A stretch of 64,000 bases of DNA, taken from contig CANSPM010000006.1 in assembly GCA_947648875.1 (NCBI GenBank), positions 44,497 to 108,496 of the forward strand, written 5' to 3'. Positions 8,203 to 15,960 of the stretch are shown here, in pieces. Within the stretch, counting starts at the first letter, position 1. Every line of letters begins with the position of its first letter. The DNA is from an uncultured Lachnospiraceae bacterium (GTDB taxonomy: Bacteria; Bacillota; Clostridia; Lachnospirales; Lachnospiraceae). The position numbers were made by a program, and so were the translations under genes. The notes beneath the pieces were generated by a model. That model worked only from the letters and a program-made list of their open reading frames with translations, had not been told where the DNA came from and searched no databases.

Positions 8203-9249
8203 ATGGCCAGGGCATCAGGACAAAAATTAAAATTGCTGTATTTGGTTAAAATATTGATGGAGGATACGGACGAAGAGCATCCTATCAGCACACAGGAACT
8301 GATCAGCCGCCTGGAAAGCCTGGGGATACACAGCGAGCGCAAGAGTATCTATGACGATATTGCCTGCCTGCAGCAATTCGGCTATGATATCCTACAGATA
8401 CAGAGCAGGCAGGGAGGCGGCTATTATATGGCGGGCAGGGAGTTTGAACTGGCGGAACTGAAACTTCTGGTGGATGCGGTTCAGTCTTCCCGCTTCATTA
8501 CAACCAGAAAGTCCCGGGAACTCATCGGCAAATTGGAAAAGCTGGCCAGTAGTCATGACGCGGGCAAACTCAGGCGCCAGGTTCATGTGGTGGGCCGTGT
8601 CAAGGCGGAGAATGAGAGAGTGTATTATTGTATTGATGCTCTGCACCGGGCGATTCAGGGCAACCGCCAGATCACTTTCCGGTACCTGGAATGGAATGAA
8701 AAGGGACAGCTGGAGCCCCGCAGACAGGGGCGCCTTTACAGGGTCAGCCCCTGGGAACTGATCTGGCGGGAGGAGAATTACTATCTGCTGGCCTGGGACG
8801 AGTCTGCGGCCATGATGAAACATTATCGGGTGGATAAGATGGACCAGGTGGAGGAAATGCCAAAGCGGCGGCAGGGAGACGAAGCCTATGCCGCGCTGGA
8901 TCTGGCAGTGTACGCGGACAAGACGTTTGGCATGTTCGGAGGCCGGGAGGAGACAGTAGTGCTGGAATTGCTTCCGCGCCTGGCAGGGGTGGTGCTGGAT
9001 CGCTTTGGAAGGGAGATATCTCTGCGCAGGGAGGGGGAAAACTGTCTGCGGGCCAGAGTCACTGTAGTAGTCAGCGAACAGTTTTACGGATGGCTGGCCG
9101 GACTGGGGCGCCAGATCCGAATCGTGAGTCCTTCGTGGGTCAGGGAAGAATATTGCGGCAGACTGCGGGATATTTTGGGACAGTATCTCCCGGAGGCGCA
9201 AATGCCGCTGAAAGAGGATTCCGGCGCGGAAATTGCGGGAAGTCAATAA
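8203..9249 (+). CDS. WYL-domain transcriptional regulator
   Basis: A 348-residue protein with an N-terminal winged helix-turn-helix (residues 1-80; KLLYLVKILMEDTDEEHPIS, then SRLESLGIHSERKSIYDDI) and a central WYL domain around residues 140-220, where SPWELIWREENYYLLAWDES is the WYL-type signature, followed by a WCX-like C-terminal part. WYL regulators bind nucleic acid or nucleotide ligands and control, among others, DNA-damage, carbon and CRISPR genes. No defence system is nearby here; neighbours are the YjjG phosphatase and the anaerobic ribonucleotide reductase. Its target is unknown. Confidence 0.85.
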   Translation: MARASGQKLKLLYLVKILMEDTDEEHPISTQELISRLESLGIHSERKSIYDDIACLQQFGYDILQIQSRQGGGYYMAGREFELAELKLLVDAVQSSRFITTRKSRELIGKLEKLASSHDAGKLRRQVHVVGRVKAENERVYYCIDALHRAIQGNRQITFRYLEWNEKGQLEPRRQGRLYRVSPWELIWREENYYLLAWDESAAMMKHYRVDKMDQVEEMPKRRQGDEAYAALDLAVYADKTFGMFGGREETVVLELLPRLAGVVLDRFGREISLRREGENCLRARVTVVVSEQFYGWLAGLGRQIRIVSPSWVREEYCGRLRDILGQYLPEAQMPLKEDSGAEIAGSQ

Positions 9250-9314
9250 AAATCTGAAATAAAAAATGACAAATTTTACATTTCTTTTTCATGGAATATT
9301 CTACAGATCATTCG

Positions 9315-9343
9315 TTGACTTTTGGCACATTTTTTTTTATACT
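9315..9343 (+). promoter_or_regulatory. promoter of nrdD-nrdG
   Basis: TTGACT at 9315-9320, a 17-base spacer, and TATACT at 9338-9343. Transcription would start near 9350, immediately before the two NrdR-like boxes. Confidence 0.65.
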
Positions 9344-9352
9344 AGAAGACAA

Positions 9353-9400
9353 GCACTAAATATAGAAGTCAAAAAGTCAAATGCCTACTATATATAGTAG
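9353..9400 (+). promoter_or_regulatory. tandem NrdR-like boxes upstream of nrdD
   Basis: The known NrdR consensus is close to ACACTATATATAGTGT. Box 1 at 9353-9368 (GCACTAAATATAGAAG) matches 11 of 16 positions; box 2 at 9385-9400 (CTACTATATATAGTAG) matches the central 12 perfectly. Their centres are 32 bp apart, three helical turns, which is the spacing reported for paired NrdR sites. They lie just downstream of the promoter, so bound NrdR should block transcription. Assignment to NrdR is inference from consensus; nrdR itself is not in the window. Confidence 0.7.
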
Positions 9401-9409
9401 GCATTTGAC
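9376..9409. repeat. 34-bp perfect palindrome around NrdR box 2
   Basis: Each arm is 17 bases, GTCAAATGCCTACTATA, with no spacer, so the duplex is a perfect inverted repeat whose centre is at 9392/9393. It is far longer than the 16-bp box, and no T run follows, so it is not a classical terminator. Confidence 0.85.
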
Positions 9410-9437
9410 GACGGCCACAGGAAAGGAATGGGGTAGC

Positions 9438-11627
9438 ATGAACAATTTGGCGGGACAGGAGAGCAGGAATGCGGAGGATTATGGCATTATCTATAAGCCG
9501 GAGCAGACGGTATATGTCATTAAGAAAGACGGCAGCAAAGAATCTTTTAATGTTCAGAAAGTGATTGATGCCGTGGGGAAAAGCGCGTACCGTGCCCTGA
9601 CCAAGTTCACCGATGAGGAGAAGCGCCATATCTGCCAGTATGTGGTGGACAAGGTGGATGAACTGGGGCAGACACAGATCCCCATCCCCATTATGCACAA
9701 TATTGTGGAGAGCGCGCTGGAGCAGGTCAAGCCTGTGGTGGCCAAGAGCTATCGGGATTACCGCAACTACAAGCAGGACTTTGTGCGCATGCTGGATGAT
9801 GTGTATAAAAAGAGCCAGTCCATTATGTATGTGGGGGACAAGGAGAATGCAAACACGGATTCCGCTCTGGTGTCCACCAAGAGAAGTCTGGTTTTCAACC
9901 AGTTGAACAAGGAATTATATCAGAAGTTCTTTATGACTACAGAGGAGATTCAGGCATGTCGGGACGGATATATCTATGTCCATGACATGTCCGCCCGCCG
10001 GGATACCATGAACTGCTGTCTATTTGATGTGGAAAACGTACTGCGGGGCGGTTTTGAGATGGGCAATGTGTGGTACAATGAGCCAAAGACTCTGGACGTG
10101 GCCTTTGACGTGATCGGAGATATTGTACTCAGTGCCGCCAGCCAGCAGTACGGTGGTTTTACTGTGCCCAGCGTGGATCTGATTCTGGAGCCCTATGCGG
10201 AGAAATCTTATCGCAAATACCTGGACAAATACGCCCGTCTGGGGATTGACCCGGCCACCGCCGAAGCGGAGGCAAGCGCGGACGTGGAGCGGGAGTTTGA
10301 ACAGGGCTTCCAGGGCTGGGAATATAAATTTAACACCGTGGGCAGCAGCCGGGGGGATTACCCTTTTATCACGGTGACGGCGGGCACGGGTACGGGCCGT
10401 TTTGCCAGACAGGCTACCATCACGATGCTGAATGTGCGCAGAAAAGGACAGGGCAAGGCGGAATGTAAGAAGCCGGTGTTGTTCCCCAAAATTGTGTTTC
10501 TTTTTGATGAAAATCTGCATGGCCCGGGCAAACCCCTGGAGGATGTGTTCGAGGCAGGGGTGCAGTGTTCCGCAAAGACTATGTATCCAGACTGGCTGAG
10601 TCTCACCGGCAAGGGATATGTGGCCAGCATATACAAGCAGTATGGCAGGGTTATATCCCCCATGGGGTGCAGGGCGTTCTTATCTCCCTGGTATGAGAGA
10701 GGCGGCATACATCCTGCGGATGATGCCGATATCCCCGTATTTGTGGGGCGATTCAATATTGGGGCAATATCCCTGCACCTGCCTATGATTCTGGCCAAAG
10801 CCAGAAAGGAGAGTCGGGATTTCTATGAAGTGCTGGACTATTATCTGAACCTGATCCGGCAGCTGCATATCCGAACCTATGCCTATCTGGGAGAGATGCG
10901 CGCGTCGACCAATCCTCTGGCCTACTGCGAGGGCGGCTTTCTGGGGGGACATCTCAAGCTGACGGATAAGATCAAGCCTCTGCTGAAATCTGCCACGGCC
11001 AGCTTTGGGATCACGGCTCTGAACGAATTGCAGGAGTTGTACAATGGAAAGAGCCTGGTGGAGGATGGGGCCTTTGCGTTGGAAGTAATGGAATATATCA
11101 ATGCCCAGGTGACGCGGTTCAAGGAGGAGGACGGCAATCTATATGCCATCTACGGTACGCCTGCGGAAAATCTCTGCGGTGTGCAGGTCAAGCAGTTCCG
11201 CAAGAAATACGGTATTGTGGAGGGTGTTTCGGACAGGGAGTATGTGAGCAACAGCTTTCACTGCCATGTGTCGGAAGAGATCACCCCCATTGAGAAGCAG
11301 GACATGGAGGATCGTTTCTGGGATCTGTGCAACGGCGGCAAGATCCAGTATGTGAAATATCCCATTGATTATAATATCGACGCAATTAAGACCCTTATTT
11401 ACCGCGCTATGGATATGGGTTTTTACGAGGGAGTAAATTTGTCTCTGGCCTACTGCGATGACTGCGGTCATCAGGAGTTGGAGATGGATGTGTGCCCCAA
11501 GTGCGGAAGCCGCAATCTGACCAAAATTGACCGTATGAACGGTTATCTGTCGTATTCGAGAGTACACGGGGATACCAGATTAAACGAGGCAAAGATGGCG
11601 GAGATTGCGGAAAGGAAGTCCATGTAG
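9438..11627 (+). CDS. nrdD: anaerobic (class III) ribonucleoside-triphosphate reductase
   Basis: Reduces NTPs to dNTPs using a glycyl radical; acts without oxygen. The 729-residue protein starts with an ATP-cone regulatory domain (VYVIKKDGSKESFNVQKVID, residues about 25-110), then the ten-stranded barrel. Near the C-terminus are a zinc site, CDDCGHQE...CPKCGSRN, and RMNGYL, whose Gly702 is the expected radical site. The ATG at 9438 is used; the frame is open from 9381 but that ATG lies inside the palindromic operator. nrdG follows with one base between stop and start, so the two are translated together. Regulation by NrdR is likely from the boxes upstream. Confidence 0.96.
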   Translation: MNNLAGQESRNAEDYGIIYKPEQTVYVIKKDGSKESFNVQKVIDAVGKSAYRALTKFTDEEKRHICQYVVDKVDELGQTQIPIPIMHNIVESALEQVKPVVAKSYRDYRNYKQDFVRMLDDVYKKSQSIMYVGDKENANTDSALVSTKRSLVFNQLNKELYQKFFMTTEEIQACRDGYIYVHDMSARRDTMNCCLFDVENVLRGGFEMGNVWYNEPKTLDVAFDVIGDIVLSAASQQYGGFTVPSVDLILEPYAEKSYRKYLDKYARLGIDPATAEAEASADVEREFEQGFQGWEYKFNTVGSSRGDYPFITVTAGTGTGRFARQATITMLNVRRKGQGKAECKKPVLFPKIVFLFDENLHGPGKPLEDVFEAGVQCSAKTMYPDWLSLTGKGYVASIYKQYGRVISPMGCRAFLSPWYERGGIHPADDADIPVFVGRFNIGAISLHLPMILAKARKESRDFYEVLDYYLNLIRQLHIRTYAYLGEMRASTNPLAYCEGGFLGGHLKLTDKIKPLLKSATASFGITALNELQELYNGKSLVEDGAFALEVMEYINAQVTRFKEEDGNLYAIYGTPAENLCGVQVKQFRKKYGIVEGVSDREYVSNSFHCHVSEEITPIEKQDMEDRFWDLCNGGKIQYVKYPIDYNIDAIKTLIYRAMDMGFYEGVNLSLAYCDDCGHQELEMDVCPKCGSRNLTKIDRMNGYLSYSRVHGDTRLNEAKMAEIAERKSM

Positions 11628-11628
11628 T

Positions 11629-12192
11629 ATGCGATATCATAATATAACAAAGGACGACATGCTCAATGGGGACGGTTTGCGTGTCGTGCTGTGGGTGGCG
11701 GGCTGTAATCACTGCTGTAGGGAGTGCCACAATCCGATTACCTGGAACCCGGACGGAGGTCTGCTTTTTGACGGGGAGGCAAAAGAGGAGATATTTGCGC
11801 AGCTGGAAAAAATGTATATTTCAGGGATCACTTTTTCCGGCGGAGATCCTTTGCATCCGGCTAACCGACGGGAGGTGCGTTCTCTGATGGAAGAGATCAG
11901 GGAACGGTATCCGAAAAAGACCATATGGTTGTATACCGGCGATCTATGGGAGAACGTTCTGCATTATCCTCTGATGCAATATGTGGATGTGCTGGTGGAC
12001 GGTGAATTTCAGGCGGAGAAGAAGGATGCCAAACTGCTCTGGAAAGGCAGTTCCAACCAGAGGGTGATTGATGTGCAGGCCTCCCTGAAACAGCCGGACC
12101 CGACAGTGCCGGTTTTGCACTGCGGAGACTATGCGGGAGACACTTTGCAGAGCGGTGAGATTCCATTAGGGCCCCGATGTGATCAGAGATAG
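11629..12192 (+). CDS. nrdG: anaerobic ribonucleotide reductase activating protein (radical SAM)
   Basis: Uses S-adenosylmethionine and a [4Fe-4S] cluster to make the glycyl radical on NrdD. The cluster motif GCNHCCRECHN has the CX3CX2C spacing, followed by ITFSGGDPL, the SAM-binding GGDP of activases. Its 187 residues exceed the usual 150-170: the last 35 or so (after RVIDVQASL) form a tail ending in a Cys-containing LHCGDYAG and PRCDQR segment of unknown use. The ATG at 11629 directly follows the nrdD stop. Confidence 0.93.
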   Translation: MRYHNITKDDMLNGDGLRVVLWVAGCNHCCRECHNPITWNPDGGLLFDGEAKEEIFAQLEKMYISGITFSGGDPLHPANRREVRSLMEEIRERYPKKTIWLYTGDLWENVLHYPLMQYVDVLVDGEFQAEKKDAKLLWKGSSNQRVIDVQASLKQPDPTVPVLHCGDYAGDTLQSGEIPLGPRCDQR

Positions 12193-12249
12193 ATATATGA
12201 GACGGAAATTTGGGGTAGCGGACGCACGGATCAGAGGAAATGAGGAAAA

Positions 12250-12765
12250 ATGAAGAGAATAGCCAGATTTCATAAGGTTAGTATGGAACAATTCGCAGTT
12301 GCGATGAGGGAGGAATATCCGGAATACGCAGAAGAGGGGATCAGGGATGCCTATGAGGCCATCAGATTGCCCGGCCGTGCCACCAAGGGCAGCGCGGGGT
12401 ATGATTTTTATTCTCCTTTTGCTTTTTCACTGGCTCCCGGCGCTTCCGTTAAGGTGCCCACAGGCATAAGAGCAGAGATGGAGGAAGACTGGGTGCTTAA
12501 ACTATATCCCCGCAGTGGCCTTGGATGCAAGTACCGACTACAGTTGAATAACACAGTGGGGATTATTGACAGTGATTATTTTTACTCGGATAATGAAGGG
12601 CATATTATGGCCAAAATCACCAATGATTCCCAGGAGGGCAAAACCGTGGAGATTCGTGCCGGAGAGGGTTTCATGCAGGGGATATTTCTGGAATATGGCA
12701 TTACCGTGGACGATGATGCCAGCGGAATCCGCAATGGGGGATTTGGGAGTACCACAAGACGGTGA
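12250..12765 (+). CDS. dut: dUTP diphosphatase
   Basis: Hydrolyses dUTP to dUMP, lowering uracil in DNA and giving the dTMP precursor. All trimeric dUTPase motifs can be read: motif 1 GSAGYDFYS, motif 2 PRSGLG, motif 3 GIIDSDYFY with the catalytic Asp, motif 4 in AGEGFMQGIF, and the P-loop-like motif 5 FGSTTRR at the very end. It carries an extra N-terminal segment of about 40 residues (MEQFAVAMREEYPEYAEEG) seen in some clostridial and phage forms. It follows nrdG by 57 bases, so dNTP synthesis and dUTP removal probably share a transcript. Confidence 0.9.
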   Translation: MKRIARFHKVSMEQFAVAMREEYPEYAEEGIRDAYEAIRLPGRATKGSAGYDFYSPFAFSLAPGASVKVPTGIRAEMEEDWVLKLYPRSGLGCKYRLQLNNTVGIIDSDYFYSDNEGHIMAKITNDSQEGKTVEIRAGEGFMQGIFLEYGITVDDDASGIRNGGFGSTTRR

Positions 12766-12961
12766 GAAGATGACGGCCAATTCGGGTGGTGTCAGTTGAC
12801 CGAACTGAAATCAGAGTGCGGAAACGGCCCTCCGGCAAATCCTTGCAAGAGAGGATCTTGCGGCGCAGAGACGTTTTGTCGGAGACATTTTATCGGATGG
12901 CATAAACAATGATAAGTATAGCAAGAAGTATAAGTGCATCACTGAAAAACCAGTTTGTCAA

Positions 12962-12990
12962 TTTACAAAAACAATATTTTGTGGTAATAT
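12962..12990 (+). promoter_or_regulatory. promoter for mutS-mutL-miaA
   Basis: TTTACA at 12962-12967, 17-base spacer, TAATAT at 12985-12990. Confidence 0.6.
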
Positions 12991-12996
12991 GAGGAA

Positions 12997-13024
12997 CGGA
13001 TACGTCTCGGGATGTATCCGTTTT
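12997..13024 (+). terminator. leader hairpin with T run between the mutS promoter and mutS
   Basis: CGGATAC at 12997-13003 pairs with GTATCCG at 13014-13020 around a 10-base loop, followed by TTTT. It would be at the very 5' end of the mRNA. It looks like a small terminator or attenuator; the in-frame ATG at 13012 is buried in it. Confidence 0.45.
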
Positions 13025-13077
13025 CTGATGTTCAGAAGGAACCAAAGAGGCCGTTCTGCGGCAGAAGTGAGGTACAT

Positions 13078-15753
13078 GTGAACGAGAATATAAAGGTAGA
13101 GGATCTGACCCCCATGATGCAGCAGTATCTGGAGACCAAAAAGGAGTATCCGGACTGCATTTTGTTTTATCGGCTGGGTGACTTTTATGAAATGTTTTTT
13201 GAGGACGCCCTGACGGCCTCCAGAGAACTGGAAATCACACTGACGGGAAAAAGCTGTGGCCTGGAGGAACGCGCACCCATGTGCGGCGTGCCCTATCACG
13301 CGGTGGAGAACTATTTAAGCAAGCTGGTGGCAAAGGGTTACAAGGTGGCCATCTGCGAACAGGTGGAAGATCCCAGACAGGCCCGGGGACTGGTAAAGCG
13401 GGAGGTGGTGCGGATCGTCACTCCGGGCACTAATCTGAATTTGCAGTCTCTGGAGGAGGGCAGAAATAATTACCTGATGTGTGTCACATTTACCCCGGCG
13501 GGTATTGGCCTTACGGCGGCGGATGTAACCACCGGCGATTTCTATATGACGGAGGTGGAGGACCTGCGGCGGCTCATGGATGAGCTGATGAAATACGAAC
13601 CATCGGAAATCATCTGTAACGACGCTTTTCTGGTCAGCGGCATGGAAATCGGGGACCTGCGTGGGCGATTACATATTGCGGTCAGCGCGGTGGACGCTCA
13701 TTATTTTGACGATCAGGTCTGTGTGCAGAGCATACTGCGGCATTTCAAGGTAAAAAGCCTGATTGGTCTGGGCCTGGAGGATTTTCCCATTGGAACCATC
13801 GCCGCCGGAGCGCTTCTGCATTATCTGTATGATACCCAGAAGACGGACCTGGGACACATCGCCCATATTCATTCTTATCTGACCAGCAGGTACATGCTGC
13901 TGGACTCCTCCACCAGGCGTAATCTGGAACTGGCGGAAACCCTGCGGGAAAAGCAGAAGAGGGGGTCTCTTCTGTGGGTGCTGGACAAGACCAGGACAGC
14001 CATGGGCGCCCGGACTCTGCGCAACTGTCTGGAGCAGCCTCTGATCGAAAAAGCAGAGATGGAAAAACGTCTGGACGCCATTGAAGAGTTAAACCGGGAC
14101 CCGGTGTCCAGGGACGAAATACGGGAATATTTAAGTCCCATCTATGACCTGGAGCGGCTGTTGGGTAAAGTCACTTACAAGACCGCCAATCCCCGGGATC
14201 TGCTGGCCTTTCGGGGCTCCCTGGAAATGTTGCCCCCAATCCGGAAAGTGCTGGCCGGATTCCGAAAGGAATTGCTGACAAATATCGCCAGAGATATGGA
14301 CAGTCTGGAGGATTTGTATACCCTGATCGACAGCGCCATCAAGGAAGAGCCTCCCATTGCTGTCCGGGAGGGGGGCATCATCAAGGACGGTTACGACGAG
14401 ACCATCGACACGCTGCGCCGCGCCAAGCGGGACGGAAAGATGTGGCTGGCCCAGTTGGAGGAGCAGGACCGGGAGCGCACAGGCATCAAAAACCTGAAAA
14501 TCAAGTACAACAAAGTATTCGGCTATTACTTTGAAGTGACCAACTCCTTTAAGGATATGGTGCCGGAGGACTATGTGCGCAAGCAGACCCTGGCCAACGC
14601 GGAGCGGTATACCACCCCCCGGCTGAAAGAACTGGAAGATACCATACTGAACGCGGAGGATAAGCTGTCAGCCCTGGAGTATGAAGTGTTCTGTAAGATC
14701 AGGGATACCATTGCCGGAGAGATAGAGCGGATACAGCGCACCGCCAAGGCGGTGGCGGGGTTGGATGTATTCGCGTCCCTGTCCTATGTGGCGGAGAGGA
14801 ATCATTATGTGCGCCCGGCCTTGAATGAAAAGGGTATCATAGACATCCGGGACGGAAGGCATCCGGTGGTGGAACAGATGATTGATCACGAGATGTTTAT
14901 TGCCAATGATACGCTGCTTGACAACGGACATCACTGCGTCTCCGTGATCACTGGGCCGAATATGGCGGGAAAATCCACTTATATGCGGCAGACGGCGCTG
15001 ATCGTGCTCATGGCCCAGATGGGGTGCTTTGTACCCGCTAAGAGCGCCAATATCGGCATTGTGGACCGGATATTTACCCGGGTAGGCGCCTCGGACGATC
15101 TGGCCAGCGGGCAGTCCACTTTCATGGTGGAGATGAACGAGGTGGCCAATATCCTCAGAAATGCCACGGCGAACAGTCTGCTGATCCTGGATGAGATCGG
15201 CAGAGGCACTTCCACCTTTGACGGACTCAGCATTGCCTGGGCGGTCATTGAACATATCAGCAATAAAAAGCTCCTGGGGGCAAAGACTCTTTTTGCCACC
15301 CATTACCACGAACTGACGGAACTGGAGGGCAAAATCAGCAATGTGAATAATTATTGTATCGCCGTAAAGGAGTGTGGGGATGACATTGTGTTCCTGCGCA
15401 AGATCATCAAGGGCGGTGCGGACCGCAGTTACGGCATTCAGGTTGCAAAGCTGGCGGGCGTGCCGGATATGGTTATAGACCGGGCCAAGGAAATTGCGGA
15501 GCAGCTTTCGGACAATGATATCACCGAGAAGGTACAGAGTATTGCCATAGACCGCAAGGGGGAGGGAAAAGTCAGGAAAGCGCCCCGATATGACGAGGTG
15601 GATCTGGCCCAGATGTCCCTGTTTGACACGGTTTCCGACGAGGACGTGGTGAAGGAGTTGACGGAGATTGACATTACGGTGATGACGCCTCTGGATGCCA
15701 TGAACACCCTGTACAGACTCCAGAATAAGCTGAAAAACAGATACAGGGGCTAA
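13078..15753 (+). CDS. mutS: DNA mismatch repair protein MutS
   Basis: Recognises base mismatches and small loops and recruits MutL. Domains in order: mismatch-recognition domain with the FYEMFFEDA motif (Phe-x-Glu wedge) near residue 37, connector and lever domains, clamp, and the ATPase with Walker A GPNMAGKST near residue 626, followed by LLILDEIGRGTSTFDG and ATHYHELTEL. I used the GTG at 13078 because GAGG at 13069-13072 precedes it; the frame is open from an ATG at 13012, which lies in a hairpin without a ribosome site. Length 891 is normal. mutL follows after a repeat-rich gap of 207 bases. Confidence 0.96.
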   Translation: MNENIKVEDLTPMMQQYLETKKEYPDCILFYRLGDFYEMFFEDALTASRELEITLTGKSCGLEERAPMCGVPYHAVENYLSKLVAKGYKVAICEQVEDPRQARGLVKREVVRIVTPGTNLNLQSLEEGRNNYLMCVTFTPAGIGLTAADVTTGDFYMTEVEDLRRLMDELMKYEPSEIICNDAFLVSGMEIGDLRGRLHIAVSAVDAHYFDDQVCVQSILRHFKVKSLIGLGLEDFPIGTIAAGALLHYLYDTQKTDLGHIAHIHSYLTSRYMLLDSSTRRNLELAETLREKQKRGSLLWVLDKTRTAMGARTLRNCLEQPLIEKAEMEKRLDAIEELNRDPVSRDEIREYLSPIYDLERLLGKVTYKTANPRDLLAFRGSLEMLPPIRKVLAGFRKELLTNIARDMDSLEDLYTLIDSAIKEEPPIAVREGGIIKDGYDETIDTLRRAKRDGKMWLAQLEEQDRERTGIKNLKIKYNKVFGYYFEVTNSFKDMVPEDYVRKQTLANAERYTTPRLKELEDTILNAEDKLSALEYEVFCKIRDTIAGEIERIQRTAKAVAGLDVFASLSYVAERNHYVRPALNEKGIIDIRDGRHPVVEQMIDHEMFIANDTLLDNGHHCVSVITGPNMAGKSTYMRQTALIVLMAQMGCFVPAKSANIGIVDRIFTRVGASDDLASGQSTFMVEMNEVANILRNATANSLLILDEIGRGTSTFDGLSIAWAVIEHISNKKLLGAKTLFATHYHELTELEGKISNVNNYCIAVKECGDDIVFLRKIIKGGADRSYGIQVAKLAGVPDMVIDRAKEIAEQLSDNDITEKVQSIAIDRKGEGKVRKAPRYDEVDLAQMSLFDTVSDEDVVKELTEIDITVMTPLDAMNTLYRLQNKLKNRYRG

Positions 15754-15761
15754 TGGGACCA

Positions 15762-15940
15762 TACCCTTTAGAGCTACCGCGCAGCGCCGAAGGGACTGTA
15801 CCCTTTAGAGCGATCGCGCAGCGACGGTAAAGTCGCAAAGGCGCGCGAGAGCAAATTTCATGAAAGTATTAAGCATGAAATTTGTCTCTCCCAGGGCAGC
15901 GCCGAAGGGACTGTACCCTTTAGAGCGATCGCGCAGCGAT
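15762..15940. repeat. cluster of dispersed repeat units between mutS and mutL
   Basis: Two copies of a 44-base unit are identical at 15781-15824 and 15896-15939 (beginning GCAGCGCCGAAGGGACTGTA and ending GATCGCGCAGCGA), and a diverged partial copy starts at 15762. A further copy is at 31895-31933 before the HlyD-like gene. Units contain AAGGG/CCCTT and TCGC/GCGA inverted arms. Between the two full copies is a hairpin pairing CAAATTTCATG (about 15852) with CATGAAATTTG (about 15874). They resemble small REP-type intergenic elements; their nature is unproven. Confidence 0.75.
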
Positions 15941-15960
15941 TTAATTAGGAGGAAAAAGAG

